DNA from: Diplosphaera chodatii
Lineage: Eukaryota; Chlorophyta; Trebouxiophyceae; Prasiolales; Stichococcaceae
Assembly (NCBI GenBank): GCA_032358165.1
Contig: JAALGY010000041.1
Location: 930,001 to 994,000 of the forward strand
Direction: 5' to 3'
Length of the DNA: 64,000 nucleotides
Under the pieces are notes generated by a model. It ran no database searches. It saw only the letters and a program-made list of their open reading frames with translations, and had not been told where the DNA came from. Shown piece after piece: positions 1 to 11,975 of the stretch. The number at the start of each line of letters is the position of its first letter. Position 1 is the stretch's first letter. The translations under genes and the position numbers were made by a program.

Positions 1-1088
1 TCGGACTGCGCCATGACGCGCTCCTTCAGCAGCGCCGTCAGCTCCCTCACCTGCACCTCCACCTCCGCCGCCACCCGCCGCAGCGTGCCCTGCACCAATT
101 GCACGACTCAAAGAACAGACAACCTCGGAAACATTTGGTGCAGCTTTGAGCATGAACAGTGTGCAAGAGGGCACTTGCCACTGGAAGCCTGTGCTTGAGA
201 AACCAGCTGGTGTTGCCTGCACTTGCAATACACAGCAAGGAGGCACCTTGTAGCCGGCACGCTTCAGCACGGGGCTCGCCCCGATGTAGGCGTCCACAGC
301 CAGGGCGTACGCCTTGGCGTCGATGGCGACGCGCAGGCGCGCCGGCAGCTGGAACACCGCCTCCAGCTTGGCCAGCAGCGCCTGCACCTCGTTCAGGTCC
401 GCCACCTGCGCCTGCCGCCGCGCCAGCTTCGCCTTCACCGCCTCCCGGCACCGCTGGATCTCCCCTGCTTTTTTGGGCAGACACAGGCCAGCGACTTCAA
501 ACCGTGTGTTGTCCGAAGCACAGTGCGGTACCCTGTGCTTCGCACGGACGGACAGGACACAAGTGTGTCTCCCAGCACCTGAGGTGTCGTGCAGCTGCGT
601 CATGCTGGGGCTGGCCGCATCTATATTAGCCTTCAGCTCCCGGATTGTGTCTGTCGCCGTGATGAAGCGGTTGTAATTCTCATACACCTGCGGGGTGATG
701 GAAACACCTTGATTGTCGTGCACTGCAAGATGCAGACGTCTGTCAAGAATGTGTAGCTGGGCCTGGGACACACCAGCCGCTGCATGTCAGCGTCAAGGCT
801 CTTGATGTCGGAGGACATGGCCGTTGATGACGCCAGCAGCCTATCCAGGTGCGCATCGCGCAGCAACGAGCTGAGGTACCGGTCCACACTGAACTCTGCG
901 GAGTCCAGGTCAGTCAATGCTGCGTTCGCCGCAGGGTCTGCGCCGCGCTGCGCCGGCCGTGGCCCTGGCTGCATGCTTGCCAGCGAGTCTGGCTCTGCTC
1001 CATCTGTTTCGCCGTAGTAATTGCTAAGCAGTGCACGTACACGGGCCGCTTTGTCTGGGTCGGCCTTGCCGCCGCGATCTGGCGCCAT
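1..1088 (-). CDS. VPS51: VPS51 homologue (GARP/EARP tethering complex subunit), 3' end outside window
   Basis: Vps51 is the small shared subunit of the GARP and EARP complexes, which tether endosome-derived vesicles at the trans-Golgi network. The first ATG is at 1088 (MAPDRGGKADPDKAARVRAL). Exons inferred on the minus strand are 1088-774, 687-579, 464-247 and 89-1 (continuing), all with GT-AG borders and matching phases. The core Vps51 signature is visible: FSVDRYLSSLLRDAHLDRLL, then EIKNLD-like SSDIKSLDADMQRL, joined across the first intron to VYENYNRFITATDTIRELK. Downstream exons read IQRCREAVKAKLARRQAQV and LRRVAAEVEVQVRELTALL, helical and coiled-coil rich as expected. It is head-to-head with the nitrilase gene. 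The C-terminal part lies beyond position 1. Identification rests on remembered plant VPS51 similarity and is strong for the N-terminal half. Confidence 0.88.
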
Positions 1089-1468
1089 GTTGTGCCAACT
1101 GCTGTGCAATCGCCACTGCTTGCACTGAGATGCCCGATGTTGCTGGCGTCCTCGTCAACCCTGTAAGAACTTTGAGCAGAATGTACTCCACGGTGTGGGC
1201 ACCAAGCCCACCGAAAGTGACCGGGATTGGTGCAGTCACAATTTGCACTTCGCCCCGAATGGCTGTAACACGTCACCAGCAGCTGTCTGCGACCGTGCAG
1301 TTGCCAATGAAGTTTATGTAGAGCAGAGGCAATCTGGCAGAGGCCACCTGCGTGATGATCTGGTGCCTTCCGGAGACCATGCCCTGGAGCAGTTATTGAT
1401 GCTGACACTGCGCAGCCCGCAATGCCTAAACCTTCAGAATATCAGTTGCACGTGCTACATGTGACATA
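1089..1468. promoter_or_regulatory. Divergent intergenic region between VPS51 and nitrilase
   Basis: This 380-bp stretch separates two start codons that face away from each other, so it should hold both 5' UTRs and a shared or back-to-back promoter. A minus-strand open frame here (1024-1248) overlaps the VPS51 start and has no recognisable domain. I see no clear TATA box. The assignment is by position only. Confidence 0.4.
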
Positions 1469-3094
1469 ATGCACCACCTCAGGACAACTGCTCATCAGAC
1501 GAGAGTGATCAGTCTGCTCCTGGGTCGAAAAGCGAACAGCTGCCGCGGCGTCGCCGCACCTATTGCCACACGCAACAGTCCATCACAAACCATGAGCATG
1601 GCCACACAATCGCAACGGCAACACAGCACCAGGGTTGCTGTCGCCCAGATGACATCGATAGGTGCTCGTGTCAATCACGTGTGCTTGTGCTGGCGGTATG
1701 TTGTGCTCAGCAAGTGCGCCATGCAGCGGCAAAAGGTGCAAGGTAACAGTTGGGGCCTCCTGATCATGGAACTTGTGCGAAGATGCAATGACTCACATTG
1801 TCACATCCACAGGCAGCCAGCTAGACAACTTCCGCACCTGCGTACGCCTTGCTGAACAGGCATGCCAGGCCGGCTGCAGCATGCTGTATCTGCCAGAGTG
1901 CTGCTCATACATTGGCGAGAACGCAGAAGAGGTATTCCAAATGTGACCTTTTCACGCACGGTCAACTGTACTGTACACACGCACGCACATCCAGCTGTAC
2001 AAGTGGTATGACATGAGCTGTTTCACCAGACAGTGCGGCATGCAACGCCGCTTGATGGCCCGGTCCTGCGCCGCTTTCGGGACCTGGCAAGTCGCCTGGA
2101 CATCTGGCTGTCACTTGGCGGCTTTCAAGAAACATCCGACGATCCGTCCAGGCTGTACAACACGCACATAGTGCTGGATGGCACAGGGCAGACTGTGGCT
2201 CGGTATCGAAAGATCCACCTCTTTGATGTTGAAGTGCGGGACGGCCCCATTCTCATGGAGAGCCGCAGCACCAAGCCCGGCAGCGAGGTGTGCAGTCCGT
2301 TTACGCAGCAGCAGGGCATGTTGCATTGCTTGGCGGACTCCACCTAGCAGCTTGGTGATGCATGATGGCGGATGCGTTTCACAGTGCAGGTGGTACACTG
2401 CGACACGCCAGCCGGTCACCTGGGCTTGATGACATGCTACGACCTGCGCTTCCCCTGGCTGTCCGACAGACTACGCGGACATGGGCAAGCAGAGATCCTT
2501 ACCTACCCATCAGCATTCACAGTGAAAACAGGTGTCCTCCATCGTATCGTTTACAATGAAGTGGGTAAACGCGTCGGCAATACTGCTTCACATCGAAGAC
2601 TGATGTGCTGCCTTTGGATCACTTGCAGGCGAGGCACATTGGGAGGTGTTGCTGCGGGCCCGTGCCATAGAGACACAGGTCTGTCGTCACATGCACGTGC
2701 TGAATGGCATGCACCTGCACTTGCCACCGTGGTGCACAAAGCAGTGCTCTGACCATTTGCGTGGCCCCTGTGCAGTGCTACGTCATCGCAGCTGCACAGG
2801 CCGGGCAGCACAACAGGTAGCATCAGGCTTTCCTCTCCCTGTGACTGCTGTCATCCATTGCCAAATACAATGCCTCTACTGATGCGACCAGTTGTGTGCA
2901 GCAAGCGACGGAGCTATGGCCATGCGATGGTGGTAGACCCTTGGGGCACAGTTGTCAGCAAGCTCGACGACCCTCTGGCGACTGGCATAGCTGTTGCAGA
3001 CCTTGACATGCAGCGATTGCGGGATGTGCGCTCAAAAATGCCAATCTGGGACCATCGAACTGCAGCACGGCAGCTGTGTGGCCAGCCAGACTAG
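1469..3094 (+). CDS. NIT1: Nitrilase-superfamily amidase, NIT1-like (deaminated glutathione amidase)
   Basis: Nit1-type proteins hydrolyse deaminated glutathione made by transaminase side reactions. Exons inferred: 1469-1661, 1813-1931, 2030-2287, 2390-2531, 2629-2678, 2776-2816 and 2902-3094, all GT-AG and in phase. The protein reads RVAVAQMTSIG then QLDNFRTCVRLAEQA. The catalytic triad is present: Glu in YLPECCSYIG, Lys in RYRKIHLFD and Cys in MTCYDLRFP. The C-terminus has YGHAMVVDPWGTVV, typical of the family. Starts are possible at 1469, 1592 and 1598. The longest adds about 41 residues rich in Arg, Ser and Ala that could be an organelle-targeting peptide, so dual targeting by alternative starts is possible but not shown. 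The 3' end faces the fibrillin gene 256 bp away. Family assignment is secure; the exact substrate is inferred. Confidence 0.9.
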
Positions 3095-3349
3095 TGCCGC
3101 TTGCATAGAGTTCTGTACAAATACGGTACGTTGCAGCTCCGTCAAACTGTACACGGGTACAGCTGTGCATGTGTACGGCTTTGCATTTGGGTCTTCTGTC
3201 TGCTAATGGATGTGCTCTTGGCCGCAGGCGTGAATGACCATGGTCCCATGTGCTTTCAGCTGAACAGTTTTGGAGGTCCATCTCGGAGTGCCTGTGGAGA
3301 AACAGGATGCGAGTGAACATCTTTCGACGCTGCCGAATCAGTCGGCTGG
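3095..3349. other. Intergenic region between convergent 3' ends
   Basis: This 255-bp space lies between the nitrilase stop codon and the fibrillin stop codon, so it should contain both 3' UTRs. I see no open frame with family similarity and no repeat. Confidence 0.5.
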
Positions 3350-4420
3350 CTACGCTGCTGTGAAGCCGTGATGCTGTTTTCTGTCAGTGGGCACTGGATG
3401 GAAAGTAGATATGCGCACCACCAGCGTGTCGTCCCGGATGTCATATGCACACCTGATCCGCTCGTCCATGTACACTGAATCAAACCTGCAAAAAAAATAC
3501 ATCTGAAACAGGATTGACTTACCGTGCACCAGCTACAAGAAGCCTGAGCAGAAAATCCGTAACACGTAGGGAAGCATTCCGCACCAGCCTTTTCCAAAAG
3601 GCGGAACGCCGAACTTTCGAAGGTTAATGGTCAATGACGCTGCTGTGAATTTGAAATTGATCCGCTGGCTGTCTGGTTCCGGTTCTATGCTCGAATCCAC
3701 CACAAACATTCCACTGGGCGGGAAAGTAATAACGTTCTGCAGCCTGCTCTGTTTCGTGTCTATCACCTGCCAAGCAGATTATGGTCTGTGTGAGTCAACC
3801 CCGCACAACATGGATGAGTTGCAATCACACATGCTGAACCAGTGTCACCTGGTATATGTCGCCTGTCTGGGTGCCAAAGAGCTTCGCATTCTTGACAATG
3901 AACTGTGTCTCCTGTAGGGAAGTCGGGAGCTTGGTGCAAACTCAACTAAGAGCAGGGTCGAGACAGTCCAAGCGGAATCCTGGGGTTGGGATACGATCCG
4001 CACACTACTGCAATACCTTTTCACTGGACCACAAGAGCTTCCACGTGGCGTCAACTTCGCTGCCTGTTGTTGGGCGACCCGCTTGGATCTGGGTCAGCGC
4101 ATCCACTGCAAAATCAGAATCGCCATCTCATACAGTGGCGAGATGCGACCCATGATGCCACAACTTTGTAGCACCACGACGCAAGCATGACCACCACCTG
4201 CTTTGAGGATGCGGTCCCGCTGCTGCGGACTGGTGCTGGCTCCACGATCTGTGTCTGCTGTGAGCTGTATCAGATCATCTACAATGGGTCCGGGCGCTGT
4301 AGCTGCCATGGCTGTCACATGCCGCGGTTGGCATCTGCCGTGGCGGGGCAGATGCCGCCGGAACGGCCTGGGACTGTGCAGCGCGCTGCAGGGCGCATGC
4401 GACGTCGTTGACGTGTACAT
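3350..4420 (-). CDS. Plastid lipid-associated protein / fibrillin (PAP) family
   Basis: Fibrillins coat plastoglobules and thylakoid margins and affect plastid lipid and plastoquinone balance. Five exons on the minus strand, all in phase: 4420-4198, 4105-4017, 3911-3849, 3766-3585 and 3485-3350. The first ATG (4420) gives a Ser/Arg/His-rich N-terminus (MYTSTTSHAPCSALHSPR) resembling a chloroplast transit peptide. The PAP domain follows: ILKAVDALTQIQAGRPTTG, VDATWKLLWSSEK, KNAKLFGTQTGDIYQ, RINFKFTAASLTI and FGVPPFGKGWFDSVYMDERI near the C-terminus, where the Trp codon is split by an intron. This is a small, single-domain fibrillin. It is divergent from the DUF819 gene. Which fibrillin subgroup it belongs to cannot be settled by eye. 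Confidence 0.88.
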
Positions 4421-4849
4421 TGCAGTTTGCACCAAGCAGGTGCACCAATGCGCAACCGCAGCCAACCGCTGCGAACACGGCCAGGTGTATCAACCTACAC
4501 AGGGTGGACACCTGCCCGAAACCAGGCAAATTCTGCGGTAGATATTCGGCTTTATTGCCATTCGTAGAGCAAGGAGGTGAATGCAGAACAGATGAACAAT
4601 CACATGTTGTACTTGACAGTGGATTCTGTACGGGTGTTGTTGCCCTCGCTTGCCTGCAAGGTGCAAGCCGATCAAATCGGCGTACCACGACGTGCGCCTC
4701 ATACTGCCTTGCACACATGTCGTATAGCGCTCTCAATGATGTGACCCCTGTTCTCATGGACGATCAGACCCCACAGTCGGCTGAAGCATGTTCATTTGTT
4801 CCGCGCACTGTGACAGACCAGCAGATGTAGGACCCAGCTGCAGGCAGCG
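4421..4849. promoter_or_regulatory. Divergent intergenic region between fibrillin and DUF819 gene
   Basis: This 429-bp region separates two opposed start codons and is taken as a bidirectional promoter. A plus-strand open frame (4408-4830) crosses it but shows no family similarity. Both flanking genes appear to encode plastid proteins, so co-expression is plausible but is not shown by sequence. Confidence 0.4.
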
Positions 4850-7087
4850 ATGCACTTGACCACCACGAGGAGCGTATGCTCAGCAGCTTCAGCGATCGTA
4901 CGGCAGCCAAGTTTGCAAGCTGTGGGTCTGCTGTGCCAGCGGCATGGCTGCTCTGCATTCAGGCCTAGCCGGCCGCGCCGATGCAGACACCAGAGCAGCA
5001 GCCGTCCACCAGTCGGCGCACAGCGTATCGTCTGCTCCTCGGCTGCAGTTGCAGCTGCTGGCCAAGCCAGCTCCTCATGGAGGGTGTGGACTGCACTTCT
5101 TGGAGCGGCCGCCCTCGGATTCTGGTGTGGGCGCAGGTCATGCGGTGTCACTGTCACTCAACATGTTGACAAGTTGACAACGTTTCTTAGTGGATTTGGC
5201 GCCCCTGCAGGTCGGAGCGGACGCGCGTAGGGAAGGAACTGAGTGGGTGCGGCCTCACATTGCTGGTCCCGCTGCTTGGGCCATGCTGGTCCCAGGGCCA
5301 GCAACCCGAGCATGCGCTGATGCCGCGTCCATGTGTGCAGGCCTCTGGTTGCGACGCTGATCGGGCTGCTGCTGAGCAACTTTGGGGTCATCTCCAGCAG
5401 TGCACCGCAGTATCAGGTCGTGAACAAGTTCCTGCTGCCTTTGGCGGTGCCGCTGCTGCTCTTCACAGCAGACATGAGGTGAGGCATGTAATTCCACCTC
5501 AAGGGATGAAACCCAATCTCCATCTTCACATTGAAATGTTACACAGGCAGCAGCACCGCACCCCTGCAGCCATGCCAAACATGCTGCCGGGTGCACCATG
5601 CAGACGGGTATTCTTTGAGACGGGCAAGCTGCTCCTGGTGTTCATTGTGGGGTCCTGCGCAACCATCATAGGCACGTTGGTCGCGGCCAGAATATTTCCG
5701 CTGACGATGCTGGGTGCAGATGGCTGGAAGGTGAGCAACATGAGCCTTGCCTCGCTGGCTCTTTCTTGCTTGGCTGCACATGGCCGCAGCTGTTTCAATA
5801 GTGTGTGAGTTGACTCCCAGGTGGCAAGTGCTCTGGCAGCGAGGCACATAGGCGGTGCGGTGAACTATGTTGCAGGTGAATTGACGTTGGTGAGGGTCAA
5901 AGTAGAGCTGCAGCAGATGGTCGAATGCAGCTCCAACAGGATTGCTGAGGCTGAGCGTTGACATTGTACCGCAGTGGCAGAGGCAACTGGCATGAGTACC
6001 TCCGCACAAGCTGCCGGCCTTGCAGCAGACAACCTCATCTGCGCAGGTGCAGGATTGCATGTCACTGCTGGGAAACCCTTGTGTAGCCAGTGTTGCACCC
6101 GCGCAACCGTGGCTGAGCACGTCTGCGTCCGTGCTACATGCAGCCTACTTCACAACAATATTCTACCTGGCCCGCAACATCTCAGCTGATGTGCAGCCTG
6201 TCATTAACGAAGATGGCAGTGCTGTTGCTGCCAGCCCCTCTGGCGGGATCCAGGTGAGTCACGCCTGATACCGCAACCTGTGCATAAATGGTTGCAGCTG
6301 ACGTGCGACATGTTGCCAAACAGGTGCTGCTCAGAGCCAAAACTTACCATCGAGATTGCAGGTGCTGGAGGCAGCAACTGCCGTTGCACTATCTGCTGCA
6401 ATCTGCTACCTGGGTGTCCTGGCGGAGGCTCGGCTGCAGCTGCCCGGCACGCTCATACCCTGCGCCACCGCCATCACTGTGGTCCTTGCGACTGCCGCGC
6501 CCCGGATGCTGGCTCCGCTGGTGGCGAGCGGCGAGGGCATCGCCACCATCTTGATGAACATCTTCCTGGCGACTGTAGGGCCTTCGCACTTGTGTGCATG
6601 CTTGTCCAAGTTGATATCTTCTGTCAATACGTCACCGAATGCTGACTTTCAGAGCATAATCGCTGGTGGTCTTCCACGTACAGGTCGGAGCCAGCGGCAG
6701 CATATCAGCTGTCATTCAGAAAGCGCCAGCATTATTTGTGTTTTGCACAATTCAAATTGCAGTTCACCTAGGCTTACTAATGGGTGCTGGCAAGCTGCTC
6801 GGGTTCACTCGGCGGGACGTGCTGCTAGCCTCCAACGCCAACGTTGGAGGTATGGGCAGCATGTGATATGTTAGCAAGCCACAGCCACTGTGTACTGCAG
6901 TTGTTCGGCATCGAGCGAGCCGGCTCATCTTGCTGCTGCAGGACCGACCACAGCAGCAGGCATGGCCACTGCTAAAGGGTGGCGCTCCTCGCTCACGCCT
7001 GCGATCCTAGTCGGAACATTTGGATATGCCGTCGCAACCTTCATCTGCTTGGTGCTTGGCAGAGTCGTGCTTGTTCACATGATGTGA
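4850..7087 (+). CDS. DUF819 (YjcL-like) multi-pass membrane protein, probably plastid
   Basis: DUF819 proteins (Pfam PF05684) are predicted multi-pass membrane proteins of unknown transport function found in bacteria and plastid-bearing eukaryotes. Nine exons fit in phase: 4850-5124, 5341-5478, 5604-5730, 5821-5875, 5975-6046, 6144-6253, 6362-6574, 6684-6849 and 6942-7087. The N-terminus (MHLTTTRSVCSAASAIVRQ, then many Arg and Ser) looks like a transit peptide. Membrane segments include LVATLIGLLLSNFGVISS, FLLPLAVPLLLFTADMR, LLLVFIVGSCATIIGTLVAA and ALFVFCTIQIAVHLGLLMGA. The family-type segment IGGAVNYVAVAEATG and the C-terminal NANVGGPTTAAGMATAKGW are clear. The gene ends 77 bp before the end of the convergent helicase gene. 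No biochemical function is known to me. Confidence 0.87.
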
Positions 7088-7164
7088 ATGCCATTGGTTG
7101 TCAATTGTTTCTGTCAGTCCATCAGAGCATTGTCCTGCCTGCGAAGCAAAGTGAAAAGAAGGCA

Positions 7165-10100
7165 CTACTGCCCCTGTCTATGCTGCTGGGTCCTACAAAA
7201 CCACGAGTAGTACTCGGCTGCAAATGCTTCCAGCTGATAGTACCGGACCAGCAGGTCAGGCGGTACCAAGATGCCATCTGCCTCACTGCCATCGACTTGC
7301 TGCTCTGGCGGCGGCGGCAGAGGCATCTGCGGTGCACCGTCTGCATCTCGTGCTAACGCAGCAGCGCTTGCCTGTGCTGAATCCATTGCCGTGACTGCAT
7401 CAGCCTGTGGCATGGCACACTGCTGTGCTGCCTCCGCATCTGGGTTTGCGCTTCTGTTATTGCTGCTGGCAGGGACGGCCCAAATTGAGGTACCCAGCAC
7501 TGCGGCCGCCACGCTGCTGTATGGCACGCTGTCTGGCTTGGCCAGCAGGTGACCCTGGCCAACGTCTGAAGCATCTGATGTGTCGGCAGCATCGCCACCA
7601 AAGCGTGCGCTGACGTCGCTGTACGCCTCAGCATCCGAGTCTGTTTCGGACGCGATCTCCTGCTGCATGGAGTCTTCTCCTGCATACTCCTCATCATCAT
7701 CGTCCTCCACGTCTGGGTCGCTGCTGAGTGAACCGTCGCTGTGCGTCCATAGCACCTGCTGTGGCGCAGCACGAGCGCGCAACTTGTTGGCGTCCTGCTG
7801 TGCGCTGCTGGCTGCTCCATTGTGCTGTGTGTTGCCAGCGGGTGATGTGGCTGTCTGCTGCATGTGGTGGCTGCCATTTTGCATGCCTGCACCCGGGAAA
7901 CGGAAGTACTTTCAGGGGCTGCCTTTCTTGCGCACGACAGCCGCACTTGCTGCTGAGCAGTGCACTACCAACCAGATACTCACCCTGACAAAGCGTAAGC
8001 TGTGGCTCCGGCTGTGTTGACACTGGGCCGGCATGCAGCTGCTCGGGCAGGACATCTGGTAGGGGCACGATCTGCACCGCACACATTGCGGGTCAGATAA
8101 TGCTCACAGGGGATGGTACACGGGACCAACCACTGTTTAATGGGCAGCAGACATTGGCAACCACACCTGGCCGCCTGCCACGTCCTGCAGGAAGCCGCGC
8201 AGTTGCTGCAGTTCCGCAGACGTCACAAAGGCGATAGCGACGCCATGTGTGCCGAAGCGGCCGGTACGCCCCACCCGATGCATGTAGGTTGCCGCATCAT
8301 ATGGCAGGTCCAGGTTTGCCACCTGAACAAACAGATGACTCTGGTGTCTGTTTAGCGCCAGGCATTGGGTCGTATCCTTTTTTGGCATTGCCTGCACGCT
8401 CCCGCATGCTTGAAGCGTCAAAGGCAATCGCAGCAGTGCTGGTAGCATGTGTGTTCACCCACCAGGTTGACATTGGCCAGGTCCAGGCCGCGCGATGCCA
8501 GGTCGGTGGCCACCACCACCCGCACCTTGAAGTCATGCACTGCTGCGATCGCATCCATGCGGTCGACCTGCGGGATGCGATCAGCAGGCTTGCACTTGCA
8601 GCCCAATGCCAGACGACCCCAGGCAACGGGGCGGACGACTTCTCGCGACATCAATGAGCAGTGTGCCGAGGCTCAGCACCTCACCTGCGCATGGGACCCA
8701 GAGACGAACGCGGCCGGGTATCCCAGACCGTTGAGCCGGTCTGCCAGCGCCTGCGCATCGGGCTGGCTGTTGCAGAACACCAACGCCTGCACAGTCCCAG
8801 CTATCGGTATGGATCCTTGTGAGGGCCTTGCCGAGCTTATGCACAAGCTCGGCACGAGAGGACACCAGGGAGTGCAGCACACACGCCTGGTGGAAGGTGG
8901 TGGTGGACAGCACCCGCAGCAGCTGCTGCACCTTGGCCTCCAGCAGGGGCGCGCCCTCCAGGCCTGGTGGGACACAGCAACGTATGGTCACTGATAACCC
9001 ATCAGATGTGCAGCAACTGCTGTCTGACCAAGCCTCCGCTCACTCAGTGCAGTCTACCCGAGCCATGCAAGACAGCGCCCTTGTTGGCAGACGAGAGGTG
9101 ATGTTGGCAGCACGGATGCCGTACCCGGCAGCTCGTGGAAAAACTGCTTCACGCCCAGCAGCGACACCGTCTCTGGGCACAGCATCACGTGGTGCGGCTC
9201 CTCTGTCAGCGTATCCAGCTCCGCCTGTTGTGAAGACACGCATGTCGGCGGCACTGACGATGGCTGCAACAGCAGGACACGCTTATGCAGACTGTCTCGG
9301 TGCATGTGCGGAGGTATGCACCAAGATAGGAGACTCACCAGCAGGGCTGGCGGATAGGTGGCTGACAGCGCCAGCACCTGCTTGCGTGGCGGCAGCATGC
9401 TCTCTGCAATGTACCTGCGGGCGGTGCAGTTGGGTGCTCATTCGGTTGTCAACCAGAAATGGCGCGCTGGAACAGCAGCGCATGGTGGGTGGGACCAGCA
9501 GTGCACCTGATGTCCCTGAGGAAGCTGTCGGACATGAGGTGGTCCGCCTCGTCCAGCACCAGCGTCCGTATGCACCCGGGCACCAGCGCCCCACCCTCCA
9601 GCAGGCGGCACACACGGCCCGGCGTGCCGACCGCGATGTTGCACCTCCTGCCCTCCAGCAGGCACAGTGTGTGTATATAGCTTGACTTGAACGTAGCATG
9701 ACTCTTTCACCGAGCAGCAGCACCCGCAAAGTGCAGGTTCTCACATCAAACACCTCCTCTGCCCATGCAGTTTGCCGCACCTGCGCAGCAGCTTCTGGTC
9801 CTCTGAGATCGGCAGCCCGCCGATGAACACGCCGATGGCGGCGCCAGGCGCTGGCATATGGGTCGCCAGCTGGCTGAGCACCTCCGCGCTCTGCAGCGCG
9901 ATCTCGTGCGTCGGCGCCAAGATCAGGACCTGCATGGGCACGCAGCCGATGCTGCACATCTGACACAGCCCACCATGTTGGTGCACTGCTGATCATGGGT
10001 CACAGGCGATCGGCTACCGGGTGGAGCTGCATGCGTCGCCGCAGCGCGGACACACCTGCGGCAGGGCGACCTCCGGCTGCAGCTTCTCCAGGCAGATAGT

Positions 10101-10485
10101 GCCAAACACCAGCGTCTTGCCGGTGCCCGCCTTGGCCTGCACGATCAGGTCGGCACCCAGGCGGCCGAGCGGGATTGCCGCGGTCTGCACCGGCGACGGC
10201 CTGCATCCAAGATGGAACCAGCGTATGAGCCTGAGTCAGCACAGATGTTGACATGCTGCCATGGCAGGTGACAGCCGAGCGCTACCAGTGCACATGCTGT
10301 GACATGCACATTTGGCCCACGCACCTGACAAACCCAGCCGCCGCCAAGCCGTCCAGCAGCCACCGCGGCAGCATCAGCTCCTCGAAGCCCGCGGCACCTG
10401 TCGTGACGTCCACCGTGCGGCGGCGCTGCTGCTGCTGCGGCTGCTCATTCCCAGCAGGCAGGGCTGGCTCTTCTGTGGACGCCAT
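7165..10485 (-). CDS. DDX20: DEAD-box RNA helicase, DDX20/Gemin3-like
   Basis: DDX20/Gemin3 is a DEAD-box ATPase of the SMN complex, which assembles Sm cores on spliceosomal snRNAs. The first ATG is at 10485 ([20 protein letters not shown]). Helicase motifs in order along the minus strand: Q motif GFVRPSPVQ across intron 1, motif I AKAGTGKT, Ia PTHEIALQ (usual PTREIA, with His for Arg), Ib [70 protein letters not shown] and [15 protein letters not shown]. The last large exon (7165-7884) is acidic and Ser/Asp-rich and ends [19 protein letters not shown], like the divergent Gemin3 tail. All intron borders were not fixed. It is divergent from the gene at 10896. DEAD-box identity is certain; the Gemin3 assignment is likely. 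Confidence 0.82.
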
Positions 10486-10895
10486 GGCACCACAAGGGTG
10501 GTATGTAGCGAGTGTGATCGGACTCTCATCACCAGCTACGACAGCACCCCGTAAGCTTTGACATGGACCCCATGTCAAAGGTTACAACCATGCCAGCAAA
10601 TGGTACAGCATAGCTGCGCGCCACAGCGCGCATGCATGAGCAAACGGTCACACGGTGTGGTGACGATTTGCCGTGAGCTCTGCTGATTGTATACTGACCA
10701 CGTAAAACACTTCCAGCACACTTTGGACCCTCCGACTCCAGCATGAGGTAACAGGAGTATGTACCCAAGTTGAGTACGCACGTGAGGTGTTGCACATGGA
10801 AGTTGCACATCTCCACGAGGTTGGCGGGATGCAGCACACCTACACAAGAGCGGCTTGCAGTTCGGCAGCATATAGCCTGAGCGCCTGTGTTCATC
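10486..10895. promoter_or_regulatory. Divergent intergenic region between DDX20-like gene and 10,896 gene
   Basis: This 410-bp region separates two opposed ATG codons and is expected to carry two 5' UTRs and promoter elements. I recognise no motif in it. Confidence 0.4.
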
Positions 10896-11832
10896 ATGCA
10901 CCGCAGCTGCGCAGCTTCGACCACGGTCACCAACGCAGGTCCTTTGCACAGTCGTCGACCATGTGCCGCCGCACAGAGGGTGTGCAGGCCCAGGCAACGG
11001 GCACTGTTGCAGCCAGCAGCAGCCTATCGGGGACGAGCAGAAGATGATGACCTGGCAGGTACAGCGTGCATATATCTGCGTGCTTGCAGAGGCCGTGTGT
11101 CATCAGCAGGCTCATGCTGTGTGCGGCATGCAGGCGGGGAGGCAAACACCATTTTGGACGCTTTCTTCCTCGGTAAGCAAGGTCACAGGAAGATAACCTG
11201 TACCGATGGCACATTGGTGCACGGCCACACACACGGGGATCATCCAGAGTCGCGGACCATGCAGGACGCGCATTTGCGGAGACGGTGAATGAGCGCCTGG
11301 GTGCAGCGCTTGGCGACCTGTTGGGTGAGATCACGAAATTCAACGCGGAGCGAGAGTACCACATGAGGTGGGTTGACCACCCTTGACGTGTTGGTGACAG
11401 GCATCGTTGCGCGGCACCAATGGCAGTGGAGTGACCAGCTGCCTTGCTGCAGGTCTTTCCAGCAGGAGGTGCAGCAGCGGGCGGACAGAGAAAAGGCAAA
11501 GCGGACAGGATTGTCCATCGGAAGCAGCTCCAGCTCCAGCTCCACAGCGAGGAGCTCATGGCAGCAGACACCAAATGCAGCAGCGCCCTCGCAGAATGGC
11601 GCACCAGTCACAGACAGCATTGCAGCTCCTGACGTGCAGGTGAAGGAAGAGAATCGCGTCACACAGTGCGGCATCTGCCACGCATGCAGCATTTCCAGCT
11701 GATTACTGCTTGCCAACATTCGGTGGGCTGCTGCAGGCCGAGGTGGACGAGCTGAGGGCAGAGATCGCCTCGGCCAAGGCAGCAATTCAGAAGCTGCGGG
11801 TGTCAATGCAGCAGGGTGCAACGCCATATTGA
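10896..11832 (+). CDS. Small plastid coiled-coil protein, probably DUF6825-like
   Basis: Five exons join in phase: 10896-11058, 11134-11172, 11265-11367, 11453-11639 and 11737-11832. The N-terminus MHRSCAASTTVTNAGPLHSR followed by an Arg/Ala/Gln-rich stretch looks like a chloroplast transit peptide. The conserved part spans introns 1-3: GGEANTILDAFFLG, RAFAETVNERLGAALGDLLG, EITKFNAEREYHMR, then a charged coiled coil SFQQEVQQRADREKAKR. The protein ends with a short helix, AEVDELRAEIASAKAAIQKL. The pattern of a 'FFLGRAxAExVNERxG' core plus coiled coil resembles plant chloroplast proteins annotated as DUF6825. I am relying on memory for that name. Function is unknown to me. It is about 195 residues long and ends 143 bp before the convergent USP39 gene. 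Confidence 0.7.
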
Positions 11833-11975
11833 CATATTGATAGATAGCACATTGGCAACAATTTGACGAGCTAGGCAGTTCGGCGCCATGTTTGCCCTGC
11901 TTGCCTATTACGTGGTGCTGTGGTCATACGGCATTGCACAAACAACTTCATCGACACTGCCCACCAGTACATGGC

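Noticed and set aside
914..1408. Minus-strand 164-codon frame upstream of VPS51
   Set aside because: It overlaps the VPS51 start in another frame, begins with a non-ATG codon pattern and shows no family similarity; the region is better explained as a divergent promoter.
4408..4830. Plus-strand 140-codon frame between fibrillin and DUF819
   Set aside because: It is antisense to the fibrillin first exon and shows no similarity; the DUF819 transit-peptide start at 4850 accounts for the real gene.
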